A DNA stretch of 63,125 nucleotides from Planctomycetota bacterium (lineage in GTDB: Bacteria > Planctomycetota > Brocadiia > JAADGH01), in the NCBI GenBank assembly GCA_013152475.1, contig JAADGH010000250.1:1-63125 (forward strand). Direction: 5' to 3'. Each line of letters opens with the position of its first letter. Position 1 is the stretch's first letter. A program made the position numbers and the translations under genes. The notes under the pieces are model-generated. The model made no database searches and was not told where the DNA came from. It saw nothing but the letters and a program-made list of their open reading frames with translations. Below are positions 43,201 through 51,114 of this stretch, piece by piece.

Positions 43201-44321
43201 CATGGCTCGATCTTCGCCTCATGTTTGTCGGGATACCGTGCGGCCCGCTGCCACTCCTGATCAACAAAGGCCAATGGCGTGGCCTTGAGGGAGTCGGCAA
43301 GCGCCTCGTTGTATCCTTCCTTGTTCACCCACCCCTTTGGGCTCTTGGCGACGATCTCACCGAATGCCGGCGCACCGATGAACAGGACCTTGCCTCGCGA
43401 GCGCAGGAACGAGATGACGAGCGGCTTCGCCGCCACGGGCAGGCGGCGGGCATCGGAAACGACCAGCAGGTCCACCTCCTCGGCAGGGATGCGACCCTTG
43501 CCGAGATCGTCCCACGGCAGCACCGTTACGCCGAACCCTTCCTTCTCGAATGCCGCCCTCAGTTCTGCCTCCCGTGTGCCACCCCCAAACTCGTTTGGGG
43601 GTGTTCCCGGCAACAGCACAACACTCCCTGCCTTCCCCTTGGTCACCGAGAACCCCGCCAACGCCGGGGGCAGTTTCCCCTCAACGGTCAGCGGCCCGAA
43701 GAAACACTGAAACCCCGCCGACCCGATGGCCGGGCGGCCGCGCTTCACGGCCTTGCCGGAGGTGAAGTAATAGGTCTTGCGCCAGAACTCGCCGGAGGCC
43801 GGATCGCGGACCTCGCCCGTGATGGCCTTGGGTGTAAGCGTAAGCCGCAGTTCATACCTCGCACCATATTCCCATACCCGGAGCTTGCCATCGAGCTTGG
43901 ACGAAAGCCGCGTCCCGCTCGCAGGCGCGGCGTTCTGGGCCTGGTGAACGCCGCAGTATCGCTCGATCAATTCCATGTATCGCTTGCCGTTCGGACCCTC
44001 CACCAGCATGAGCCGCCAATTATTCTCGGGGTCGCTCTGGAGATGCACCCCGGCGCTGCTCCACCTGCCGCCCAGACGCTTCTCCATGGTGACGGACGTG
44101 CGAACGACCGCCTCATTGAGGTCGTCCAAGGGCGTGAAAAGCGCCGTGCCACGCCCCGCGCTGGCGAAGCGGCACGTGCCATCCTTGATCTCGACGCATG
44201 GCGGACCGAGCATCTCGTATCGCCGAGAGCGGGTGAAGTCGTCCTGGAAGAGCACGTCCGCTCCGTGAACTGTTTGGAGCAGCAGGAGTCCACAGAACAA
44301 GACAAGCGATGGCATTTTCAT
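40284..44321 (-). CDS. Secreted multidomain glycoside hydrolase, GH5/GH2-like barrel
   Basis: The 1345-residue protein has a signal peptide (MKMPSLVLFCGLLLLQTVHG). A LamG-like or DUF1080-like N-terminal beta domain (about 22-215) is followed by a ThuA/GATase-like alpha/beta domain (about 225-330), a galactose-binding-like part, and a (beta/alpha)8 barrel (about 770-1180). In the barrel WELAWEP (near 887) holds the likely acid/base Glu, and VVWMEFGF (near 1062) the likely nucleophile, a GH-A clan pattern. Beta-strand modules close the protein. It should cleave a beta-linked polysaccharide outside the cytoplasm. ATG 44321 is chosen: AAGGA lies 8 bases before it and the signal peptide starts there; the open frame further upstream overlaps the divergent sulfatase. 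A dispersed hairpin repeat is in frame at codons about 239-248. Confidence 0.8.
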   Translation of the reverse strand: MKMPSLVLFCGLLLLQTVHGADVLFQDDFTRSRRYEMLGPPCVEIKDGTCRFASAGRGTALFTPLDDLNEAVVRTSVTMEKRLGGRWSSAGVHLQSDPENNWRLMLVEGPNGKRYMELIERYCGVHQAQNAAPASGTRLSSKLDGKLRVWEYGARYELRLTLTPKAITGEVRDPASGEFWRKTYYFTSGKAVKRGRPAIGSAGFQCFFGPLTVEGKLPPALAGFSVTKGKAGSVVLLPGTPPNEFGGGTREAELRAAFEKEGFGVTVLPWDDLGKGRIPAEEVDLLVVSDARRLPVAAKPLVISFLRSRGKVLFIGAPAFGEIVAKSPKGWVNKEGYNEALADSLKATPLAFVDQEWQRAARYPDKHEAKIEPCPAEGEGAWKATIDLESWDLFGKGLKQPFPEGHSILTFWAKGDEATPQLAVECVEADGARWIGGVPLTTEWKRYVLHPSDFPYWPDSKAKRGGAGDHLNPQNMTRIKFGFSGSHTPKVKGGVHTFWIRDIASAPDPGGEEPDFTPPHIEGLCPSFKLYPLWETASLVPAQEQHILPRDWRTGWNGKGYAPVHRPAGRGFDRNAAWRWMPVGMARDATARERGAIIWMMLGNSIHMDALWGSVGVADAKDVLKPKMLQAAMQVAKAMVRGGFLVEAGSRFFSYRDGETIDLGAEVMNAGRTRRRLTVRVDIRDIQGRTVCEKDAVVDIEPGKRERVTWTWDPGKLNGDGYKVRTTLLDKDVPIDVIAHPLNRIPSEPTGADEYVTVRGSNFTLGDKKWFMLGVNYRPTMMAGLPTLDLYQRGYYDPVAIERDLETMERLGMNFISATHALQPPKADDPNSYRDMVDFLDRCQRHGIKVFYFLPWGRPFRGMNVEKIKRHIEIAGIKNHPAILAWELAWEPIENPWKGKMDFLIDEWNAWVAERYGSVANAERDWAFEMERRDGKLTIPTVEMCKTHGEWDRCVAAFRRFFSDCIGQAYGRTIRELRRFDPKHLITFRGGACGIPSGIRFAHQHSVGVAKHVDFLNPEGYSLMTQGWGNPTPPDDIRKGGLVTLYYRWLSREKPVVWMEFGFTVRGFHTEWKTGMVHVDPEELARQKREHDCFYRMFLESGARGAAPWWFPGGFRLGERSDFGIVNEDRTERPVCEAIRKYQPQFEKVKHEQPTMYIDVDFDKQYADAWEVYSEQYLAAVKEGERPYLRTTGTGTDSANTPLIAVGDTPCNGHNPPKYLNAEFNAIEINVGDGWRAVRQGDVVQVKPGVKVLCRASIGNVGEAKWLAPRDDLKEGGIYLAGRKEYGLDFKAPITSDTDYLKDASVKEFVLIPAARAKQTVSFEMLAEGRTHFGQRVTVHIRTKE
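43580..43603. repeat. Dispersed hairpin repeat inside the GH5-like coding sequence
   Basis: CACCCCCAAA and TTTGGGGGTG are perfect 10-bp arms around CTCG, flanked by TGTGC on the left and TTCC on the right. The loop and TGC-CAC flank match the copy at 23057-23080 while the arm letters differ but co-vary. On the coding strand it spells TPPNEFGGGT in frame. Confidence 0.7.
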
Positions 44322-44406
44322 GTCGCAGGTCCTTCCTATCTTGATCGAGAGCAGCACTATGCCCCACTCTTGTAACATCGCCCCGGCACCCATTTCAAGC
44401 ACTCCC

Positions 44407-44435
44407 TTGACCTTCGCACCCCAACTTACCAGAAT
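44407..44435 (+). promoter_or_regulatory. Promoter of the sulfatase-DUF6259 pair
   Basis: TTGACC (44407-44412), 17 bases and CAGAAT (44430-44435). The start would be near 44442, 37 bases before the ATG at 44479. Confidence 0.4.
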
Positions 44436-44478
44436 GGAAGCCAGAGTATGCGGAACACTTGGATACGGGAGAACTGGA

Positions 44479-45882
44479 ATGGCCGACCCGCGACCGAACA
44501 TCATCCTCATCACCACTGACCAGCAGCGCTACGACACCCTCGGCTGCCTCGGCGCCGACTGGATGAAGACGCCCCATCTGGACGCCCTCGCCAAACGCGG
44601 CGTCATCTTTCGCCACGCCTACACACAGAACCCCGTCTGCATCCCCGCCCGCGCCTGCATCCAGACCGGCCGCTACACGCACCAGCACGGTGTGCAGTAC
44701 ATGGAGACGATCATCGACGACACCCCCGGCCTGCCGCCGTGGGAGATCACGATCATGGAGCGCCTTCAATCGGCGGGCTATCGAACCGCCGCCTATGGCA
44801 AGATCCACATGATGCCCGAGAAGGGATTTCACGAAATGCAGGTCTGCGGCGGCAAGGGGGGACGATGGACCCAATCCGCCGGACTGCCCATCGGCCTCGG
44901 CCCGCTCGGCCGCGACTACGCCGCATGGCTGGAGGAGCGCCACCCCGGCGGCTACGAGGAGATCTACGAGCAGCGCCGCCGACCGGAATATAAGGCTCAC
45001 AGGTCGGCCATCGTCAACGTCCTCCCCCTCGAGGACTACATCGACTACTGGACGCCGATGAACACCATCGACTTCGCCACGCGCGACCACGACCAGCCGT
45101 TCTTCGTGTGGTGCGGGTTCTGCGGTCCGCACGGACCGGTCGATCCGCCGAGGCCGTATCACGAGATCTATCCCATGGATGAGGTGGAGTTTCCGCCGAA
45201 CTACCACATCAAACCGGACGGCTCCCCCCGAGAGACAACCCCCGAGGAGGACGAGGTCGCCCGCCGGTTCATTGCCTACTACTACGGTCTCGTGACGCTC
45301 ATCGATGACATGGTCGGCGAGATCGTGAAGGCCCTCGAAGAGAAGGGCATCCTCGACAACACGCTGATCCTATTCACGTCCGACCACGGCGAGATGATGT
45401 TCGACCTCGGCCGCCTGGGCAAGGGTAACTTCTTCGAGCCGATCACCCGTATGCCGTTGATCGTCGCGCCGCCCGGCGGCAAGCCGGCCGTACCGGAGGT
45501 CGATGGCCTGGTGGAGACCTACGACATTGCGCCAACGGTGCTCGACTATGCCAACGCCGGCATCCCAACCGGCATGAGCGCATCCAGCCTGCGCCCCCTC
45601 ATCGAGGGCGGCGGTTCCACGAAGGATGTGGTCCTGTGCGAATACATGCGGAACGACCGTTCGTACATGACCACGTGCGTCCGAACCGAGCGTTACAAAT
45701 ACGTTTACGCGACGGGCGACCATCCCGAGCAGTTCTTCGACCTGGAGGAGGATCCGCTGGAGCGACGCAATGCCATTGACGATCCGAAGTACCGTGATGA
45801 GATGGCTCGCCATCGCGTCCTGATGATCGACCGGATGATGCAGTCCTCCCGCCAACAACCCATACCCAAAGGAGAACTTTAA
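44479..45882 (+). CDS. Sulfatase (formylglycine-dependent, Cys type)
   Basis: The 467-residue protein has NIILITTDQQRYDTLG with the metal Asp-Gln pair, and CIPARACIQTGR, an exact C-x-P-x-R-x4-T-G signature with Cys54 to be oxidised to formylglycine. TSDHGEMM is the second metal site. It should hydrolyse a sulfate ester on a carbohydrate. No signal peptide is visible with the ATG at 44479, chosen because GGGAGAAC precedes it and the first strand begins at once; Mets at 44434 and earlier would add a non-conserved tail. The DUF6259-like gene starts 2 bases after its stop, so the two form an operon that likely desulfates and cleaves one glycan. No formylglycine-generating enzyme is in the window. 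Confidence 0.85.
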   Translation: MADPRPNIILITTDQQRYDTLGCLGADWMKTPHLDALAKRGVIFRHAYTQNPVCIPARACIQTGRYTHQHGVQYMETIIDDTPGLPPWEITIMERLQSAGYRTAAYGKIHMMPEKGFHEMQVCGGKGGRWTQSAGLPIGLGPLGRDYAAWLEERHPGGYEEIYEQRRRPEYKAHRSAIVNVLPLEDYIDYWTPMNTIDFATRDHDQPFFVWCGFCGPHGPVDPPRPYHEIYPMDEVEFPPNYHIKPDGSPRETTPEEDEVARRFIAYYYGLVTLIDDMVGEIVKALEEKGILDNTLILFTSDHGEMMFDLGRLGKGNFFEPITRMPLIVAPPGGKPAVPEVDGLVETYDIAPTVLDYANAGIPTGMSASSLRPLIEGGGSTKDVVLCEYMRNDRSYMTTCVRTERYKYVYATGDHPEQFFDLEEDPLERRNAIDDPKYRDEMARHRVLMIDRMMQSSRQQPIPKGEL

Positions 45883-45884
45883 CT

Positions 45885-48800
45885 ATGATGCGAAATCTCG
45901 GGATCATTGCCGTGCTGGTGTGCGGCGTGGTGGCGTGTCGCCTCCTATCCGCCGACGTGGAGGTCAACGGAGACCGGATCGTCGTGACCACCGAGAAGGG
46001 ACGGATCGAGATCGACCGCGGCGTGATCGTGAAGATGACCAACACGGTCACCGGCGAGACATACACGGCGGAGGCCGGCGACAAGGGCGTCACCGGCCTG
46101 CTCTGGTGGCGCACCCCCGTGTGGGTGGATGAGAAGGCTGAGGTGACCTGCACGAAGACGGGGCCGGACGCAGCCACCGTGGCAATCGTGTTCCCCGCAG
46201 GCCACGAGCTGACAACGACCGTGGCCATCGACCCGGCAACGCAAGACATCCTCATCCGCCAGAGGGGATCGGCCAAGCGCAAGGGGCTGTATGGGGTTCA
46301 GTGGGGGATTGCCGGCCTGGACGTGGACAAGGTCCGGACGCTCGTGCCGGGGAACTCGGGCGTGCGCCTCGATCGCACGTGCCCCGTTCAGGAGATCTAC
46401 TTCAACTGGCCGGTGGGCTGGGAAGTGCAGATGATGGTGGTGGAGGGGAAGGGCGGCGGCTTCTCGGTGTGGAGCGAGGATCGCGAGATGCGCTTCAAGG
46501 CGCTGCGGTGGCGGCGGCGCAAGGGCGAGGTAACGTTGGGATTTCAATCCCACAACCACGCACCGTTCGACGACCTGACGACGGCGGAGTCCGTCGAGTG
46601 GCGATTGGCCTTCCACAAGGGCGACTGGCGCGTGCCGGCCAAGCGCTACCGCGACTGGATGGAGAAGGCATGGGGGCTGACGCGACTCGAAAAGCAGCAG
46701 CCGGCATGGGTAAAGGATATTCGCTTTCTCGTCATCATGGGCATGGAGAAGGAGACCGTCGATGCGCTGAAGGAGCGGGTCCCCCCGAGCGCCACGCTCC
46801 TCTATATCCCCAATTGGCGCAAAGATGGCTACGACAAGAACTACCCCGACTATACCGCCCGCGAGGGATTTCAGGAGTTTGTCAAGTATGCGATGGGCCT
46901 GGGTTTCCACGTCATGCCCCACATGAACTACTTCGGCTGCGACCCAAAGAACCCAGCCTACGAGCGGTTCAAGCAATACCAACTGCGCGACCCCTTCAAG
47001 AAGGAGCTGCTCTGGTGGATACCCCCCATGGATCGAATGAATCCGAACCGAGAGCCGCGAATCAAGTTCGCCTACATCCACCCCGGCAGCCGGGCATGGC
47101 GCGATGAGCTGACGAACCGATTGATCGAGGCGCAGCGGAAGTATGGCTTCGACGCCATCCACCTCGACCAAACCATTTGCATTCCCAATCATGCCGGAGG
47201 CAAGGTCGATGGTCTTTACGCGCCCCAAGGCAATGTCCTCCTGCACAAGCAGCTTCGCGAGGCGATGCCCCAGGTGGCACTCTCCGGCGAGGGACTGGAC
47301 GAGGTCACCAGCCGATACGAGGCCTTCGCCCAGCGCCATGCGTCCCGTGCGGTGAACCATGTGTTCGGGACATGGGATGATGGGTTCATTGCCTGCGGTC
47401 ACCCGATCAGCTCCTATTTCCTCACGCCCTACACAACGATCTACGGCTACTTGGGTATGTCCAATCCGAGCAACCGGGGGCTCTACCTTGCATGGAAACG
47501 AGCGTACGAAAACTGGGGGGTGATCCCCACCTACGCCCGGCCATCGGCCACGCAGATCGAGGCCGGAAGCGCCATCGTGCAGTGCCTCTTCGACGAGGCC
47601 AAGGTGTGGGTGGACGATGAATTGAGGCCCGATTTCGAGAGTCAATGGGGCCCGCGGACAACGTTCCGCCTCAAGGGACGCAACGGGGTCCGGGTTGACT
47701 ACGTGCGCGAAGCATCCGGCAGCTCGCGGATGGTGCGCACAACGGCAGGCAAAGAGGAACTTATTTATAAATTCGTAAAAGGCCAGAGCAGCATAACCGG
47801 GCCCGGAAACATTGCCGACTGGTATGCCTATGACGCGAAGAAGATCTTCGGCCTGGATCCGAACACGACCTATGTGTATCTGCCCGAAGCGCGCGACCCC
47901 AAAGCGACTCACATCATCAAGGCCCCGGACGACGCGATGATCCATGTCTTCGCCAACGATGACACAAAGTTCATGGCATCGCTCAAGGGGCGGCCGCCGA
48001 AGGGGAGCGTTGATTTCGTCGAGCAGATCAACGAGGCGGAGACGGGCATACTGGTCGATGGCAAGACGACTGCATTGGACTATGGTGCAGGCTTCCAGGC
48101 GTCTCAGGCCAACGTGGGGCGTGTGTTGAAACGGGCGATCTTCGCGCATCCACCGTGGAAGGTGAAGGCAAAGGGGCCTGAACCGGCGCGGACGTTCGGG
48201 CGGTTCACGGTTGACCTGCCCAGGGACTGCCGCGCGCGCCTGGAGTTCTTCATCGGTCTGCGTCTGGGCGTGAACGATCGCAGCGACGGCGTGCGGTTCC
48301 TCGTTGCGGTGGATGGCGAGACGGTGTTCAACGAGGTATGGGCCAAGAGCAAGTGGAAGCCGGTGAGTGTATCCCTCGACAAGTGGCGGGGCAAGAAGGT
48401 GAGCATCGCCTTCATCACCACCCCCGGCCCGGCGAACAACGCGAGCTTCGACTGGGCATGCTGGGGCGAGCCGCGCGTTGTTCTCGAAGCGCCGCCGAGA
48501 CGCATCCAGGTGCAGGTGGTCACGACGAAGCAGACGGCGACGGTGGTCGGCCCCGACCCGGAACTGTCATGCACGCTGGCCGCGAAGAGGGACGGCATGT
48601 GCCGCTACGATGTGAACATGGCCATGCCCGGCCAGGCGATATTCCTGTGGAAGAAACCGAAACCGGCGGCGCTCCCACTCGATCTCGCCGCCGAACCGTT
48701 CGCGCTGTCCGTGGTAGTGCAGGGCGCTCCCGCCCAACTGCCCATTCGACACGTCGGCGCCGGACCGGGCAACGGCAAGTCGAACGGCGTTGAAAAGAGC

Positions 48801-49118
48801 GGCATCAACGCTCACCCGCCGAACAATGGCTGGACGTCTGTGGATTACCTGCTCCGGCTCCCCGACAAGAAACCCATCACGCTGTCGTTCGCCGTGGGGC
48901 TGCGCGACGGATCGCGGTCAGAGAGTGTGATCTTCGTTGTCCAAGCGAACGGGAAGGAACTCTATCGCCGGCAGGTGACCGCGCCGGACGGCTGGCATCC
49001 GGCGGAGGTGGATCTATCGGAATACGCCGGGAAGGCCGTGCTGCTGAGTCTGATCGTAGATGCCGACGGTCCCTACAGTTACGACTGGGCCACGTGGGCG
49101 GAGCCGACCCTGCGCTAA
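45885..49118 (+). CDS. Secreted DUF6259-like glycosidase with two C-terminal beta modules
   Basis: The 1077-residue protein has a signal peptide (MMRNLGIIAVLVCGVVACRLLSA region). An N-terminal beta-sandwich (about 25-290) precedes a TIM-barrel-like part (about 295-560) with YIPNWRKDGYDKNYPDY, MPHMNYFG, FDAIHLDQT and LSGEGLD, an arrangement of DUF6259/GH36-like putative glycosidases. The Asp of IHLDQT and Glu of SGEGLD are candidate catalytic acids. Two similar C-terminal modules follow, each beginning with HPP and ending with DWACWGEPRVV or DWATWAEPTLR, which look like NPCBM/galactose-binding-like domains. Some Cys near the signal end (VVAC) could make it a lipoprotein, but the context is not a good lipobox. 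It overlaps the radical SAM gene on the other strand by 4 bases. Confidence 0.75.
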   Translation: MMRNLGIIAVLVCGVVACRLLSADVEVNGDRIVVTTEKGRIEIDRGVIVKMTNTVTGETYTAEAGDKGVTGLLWWRTPVWVDEKAEVTCTKTGPDAATVAIVFPAGHELTTTVAIDPATQDILIRQRGSAKRKGLYGVQWGIAGLDVDKVRTLVPGNSGVRLDRTCPVQEIYFNWPVGWEVQMMVVEGKGGGFSVWSEDREMRFKALRWRRRKGEVTLGFQSHNHAPFDDLTTAESVEWRLAFHKGDWRVPAKRYRDWMEKAWGLTRLEKQQPAWVKDIRFLVIMGMEKETVDALKERVPPSATLLYIPNWRKDGYDKNYPDYTAREGFQEFVKYAMGLGFHVMPHMNYFGCDPKNPAYERFKQYQLRDPFKKELLWWIPPMDRMNPNREPRIKFAYIHPGSRAWRDELTNRLIEAQRKYGFDAIHLDQTICIPNHAGGKVDGLYAPQGNVLLHKQLREAMPQVALSGEGLDEVTSRYEAFAQRHASRAVNHVFGTWDDGFIACGHPISSYFLTPYTTIYGYLGMSNPSNRGLYLAWKRAYENWGVIPTYARPSATQIEAGSAIVQCLFDEAKVWVDDELRPDFESQWGPRTTFRLKGRNGVRVDYVREASGSSRMVRTTAGKEELIYKFVKGQSSITGPGNIADWYAYDAKKIFGLDPNTTYVYLPEARDPKATHIIKAPDDAMIHVFANDDTKFMASLKGRPPKGSVDFVEQINEAETGILVDGKTTALDYGAGFQASQANVGRVLKRAIFAHPPWKVKAKGPEPARTFGRFTVDLPRDCRARLEFFIGLRLGVNDRSDGVRFLVAVDGETVFNEVWAKSKWKPVSVSLDKWRGKKVSIAFITTPGPANNASFDWACWGEPRVVLEAPPRRIQVQVVTTKQTATVVGPDPELSCTLAAKRDGMCRYDVNMAMPGQAIFLWKKPKPAALPLDLAAEPFALSVVVQGAPAQLPIRHVGAGPGNGKSNGVEKSGINAHPPNNGWTSVDYLLRLPDKKPITLSFAVGLRDGSRSESVIFVVQANGKELYRRQVTAPDGWHPAEVDLSEYAGKAVLLSLIVDADGPYSYDWATWAEPTLR

Positions 49119-50095
49119 GCGTCCTCTTTTACGTATTTGTAGAAATACTTCAGGGCGAGGCAGGGCCCCAGGCACTGGATGTTGTCGCACTCGCTCGTGT
49201 CGCACTGCGTGCCGAGCCGGGCCTCCATCGCCGTCGCCTTGGCTTCGAGCGCCCTGCGCACCTCATTCATGTCTCGGTGGTCGAAAATGTTCGCCACCCT
49301 CATTTCCGGGACGCCCTCGAAGGCAAAACACCAGTGCGTCGAGAAGTCCGGGAAGATATCCAGGTTTCCGCCGCAGCACCTGCCAAGATTGTTCACGATC
49401 GGTGCAAGCTCACCGAAGATCTCCTTCGGCATCATGCACATGTTGACCGTGCATTCGTTCGCAAAGGCGAAGACGGGGCGGATGCGATGGACCGTCTTCA
49501 CGATTTCAAAATACTTCTCGCCGTAACCCAACGACAGCTCGTGCGGAAACCGGTTCGCAAAACCAAACCCCGGCGAGGCGATGCCAATGCGCAGTCCGCC
49601 GATGGACCTCGGTTCGTCGTTCCTTATGATGTCGTAGAGGAACCCGAAGTCCTGCTCCGGGTCGGTGATGGTGACCGCCAGGCAGATGCCTTTGAAAACT
49701 TCCTCTTCGCGAAGGAGTTTCAGGTTGTTTTCAAGAAGCTCGCGCTCCTTCGCCGAGTACCCCGCAAAACCTCCGACGTTGGCCAGGCACCCGATGTGCT
49801 TCGGCTTGAGGGCGTGCAGGAGGTTCGGATCGCAGAGCAGGTTCGAGAGAATCTGAATGTCGGCTGTCGGGTTGGCTCGTCGAATCACGTCGATGATTTC
49901 GAGCAACTGCGGATGGAGTGTGGGTTCCCCGCCCATGATGCTGACCGACGGCGCATACACGCGGGAAAGACTTGCGAAGGTGCAGATACGATCGACATCC
50001 GCCACGCTCATGCTCTGCTCGGGGCCGTCCTTGAACTCCCCCTCGAAGCAGAAGTCACACCGGCGGTTGCACTTGTTGGTAATGACAAGAGTCAT
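49115..50095 (-). CDS. Radical SAM protein A of a tandem triplet
   Basis: The 326-residue protein starts directly with the radical SAM site CNRRCDFCFEG (C9, C13, C16 bind the 4Fe-4S cluster), followed by the MGGEPTLHPQ glycine motif for SAM. A second Cys set near the C-terminus (CDTSECDNIQCLGPC) could bind an auxiliary cluster in the way of SPASM or twitch domains, with STHWCFAF further upstream. It shares this plan with the two genes behind it (upstream in transcription). The reaction is unknown; similar enzymes modify peptides or make carbon-sulfur or carbon-carbon bonds. The ATG at 50095 is chosen because the two paralogues start at the same residue. The last of three, 26 bases after gene B. 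Confidence 0.85.
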   Translation of the reverse strand: MTLVITNKCNRRCDFCFEGEFKDGPEQSMSVADVDRICTFASLSRVYAPSVSIMGGEPTLHPQLLEIIDVIRRANPTADIQILSNLLCDPNLLHALKPKHIGCLANVGGFAGYSAKERELLENNLKLLREEEVFKGICLAVTITDPEQDFGFLYDIIRNDEPRSIGGLRIGIASPGFGFANRFPHELSLGYGEKYFEIVKTVHRIRPVFAFANECTVNMCMMPKEIFGELAPIVNNLGRCCGGNLDIFPDFSTHWCFAFEGVPEMRVANIFDHRDMNEVRRALEAKATAMEARLGTQCDTSECDNIQCLGPCLALKYFYKYVKEDA

Positions 50096-50121
50096 CGCTC
50101 GACAGTTTTCGCTAAAACAAA

Positions 50122-51096
50122 TCAACCTTTCAGATGCTTGAGGTAGTACTTCATCCCGAGACACGGCCCCAGGCACTCGATGGCCTTGCAATTCGTCGCG
50201 TCGCACTGCGTCCCGAGCTTCCGCTCCAGCTCGGCCGCCTTGGCGCAGAGGGCGTTGTAGACGTCGTCCAGGTTGCGGTAGTCGAAGATGTTGTGGATGC
50301 GCATCTCGGGAACTTCCTGGAAGGCAAAGCACCAGTGCGTGGAGAAGTCCGGCAGGATATCCATATTGGCGGAGCAGTAGTTGTTCAGCCCCTTCACGAT
50401 CCGCGCCAGCCGGTTATAGACCGGCTCGGACATCATGCACATGTTGACGAAGCACTCATTCGCAAATGCGAAGAGTGGTCGTATCTGGTGCACGCGCTCC
50501 ACGACCTCCAGATACTTGTCGCCGTAGCCCGTAGAGAACTCCTTCGGGAACCGATTGGCGAACCCCGTGCCCGGGGAGGAGATGCCGAGACGAAGGGCGC
50601 CAATTGAGGCCGGCTCGTCGTGGCGCAAAATATCGTAGAGAAACTCGAAGTCCTGGTCCTCGTCCACAATCGTAATGGCGAGGCACATTCCGCGAAAGAC
50701 GCGCTCGCGCCGCAGGAGCTCCAGATTCGAACGCAGCAACTGCTTCTGCTCTGCGGAGTAGTCCGGGTAGCCGCCGACGTTGATCAGTGCACCGAGGTTA
50801 AGCGAGGCAACTTCCCTCAGGATGGCGGGGTTGCAGAGCAGGTTCGTCAGGATCTGCATCTCGTGGGAGGGGTTGAGCTGCCGAAGCAGGTGCATGATAT
50901 CCACGAACTGCGAATGGACCGTGGGCTCGCCGCCCATGACGGTGATCGACATGCCATGGACCCGCGAGGAATGCGAGAAGTTGTGGATTCGTTGAACGTC
51001 CGCCGGGCTCATCGACTGCTCAGGATCGTCTTTGAATGATCCCTCGAAGCAGAAGTCGCACCGCCGATTGCACTGATTCGTAATAACGTATATCAT
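50122..51096 (-). CDS. Radical SAM protein B of a tandem triplet
   Basis: The 324-residue protein is a paralogue of A and C over its full length: CNRRCDFCFEG near residue 9, then FKDDPEQSMS, VMGGEPTVHSQ, NRFPKEFSTGYGDKYLE, STHWCFAF and TQCDATNCKAIECLGPC. The sequence is neither truncated nor frameshifted. Positions that bind the main cluster, SAM and the possible auxiliary cluster are all kept, so a separate function rather than decay is likely. 18 bases separate it from gene C upstream, which implies one transcript. Confidence 0.85.
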   Translation of the reverse strand: MIYVITNQCNRRCDFCFEGSFKDDPEQSMSPADVQRIHNFSHSSRVHGMSITVMGGEPTVHSQFVDIMHLLRQLNPSHEMQILTNLLCNPAILREVASLNLGALINVGGYPDYSAEQKQLLRSNLELLRRERVFRGMCLAITIVDEDQDFEFLYDILRHDEPASIGALRLGISSPGTGFANRFPKEFSTGYGDKYLEVVERVHQIRPLFAFANECFVNMCMMSEPVYNRLARIVKGLNNYCSANMDILPDFSTHWCFAFQEVPEMRIHNIFDYRNLDDVYNALCAKAAELERKLGTQCDATNCKAIECLGPCLGMKYYLKHLKG

Positions 51097-51114
51097 TTCA
51101 TCCGTCCCGGCACA

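Noticed and set aside
40302..44375. Open frame of 1357 codons on the plus strand opposite the GH5-like gene
   Set aside because: It mirrors the GC-rich codon pattern of the real minus-strand gene, has low-complexity His, Arg and Pro-rich content and no domain or start signal.
44322..44516. Upstream extension of the GH5-like protein
   Set aside because: It would overlap the divergent sulfatase start; a normal signal peptide and ribosome site fit the ATG at 44321.
50096..50332. N-terminal extension of radical SAM gene A
   Set aside because: It lies within gene B in another frame, and all three paralogues begin at the residue just before the CNRRC site.
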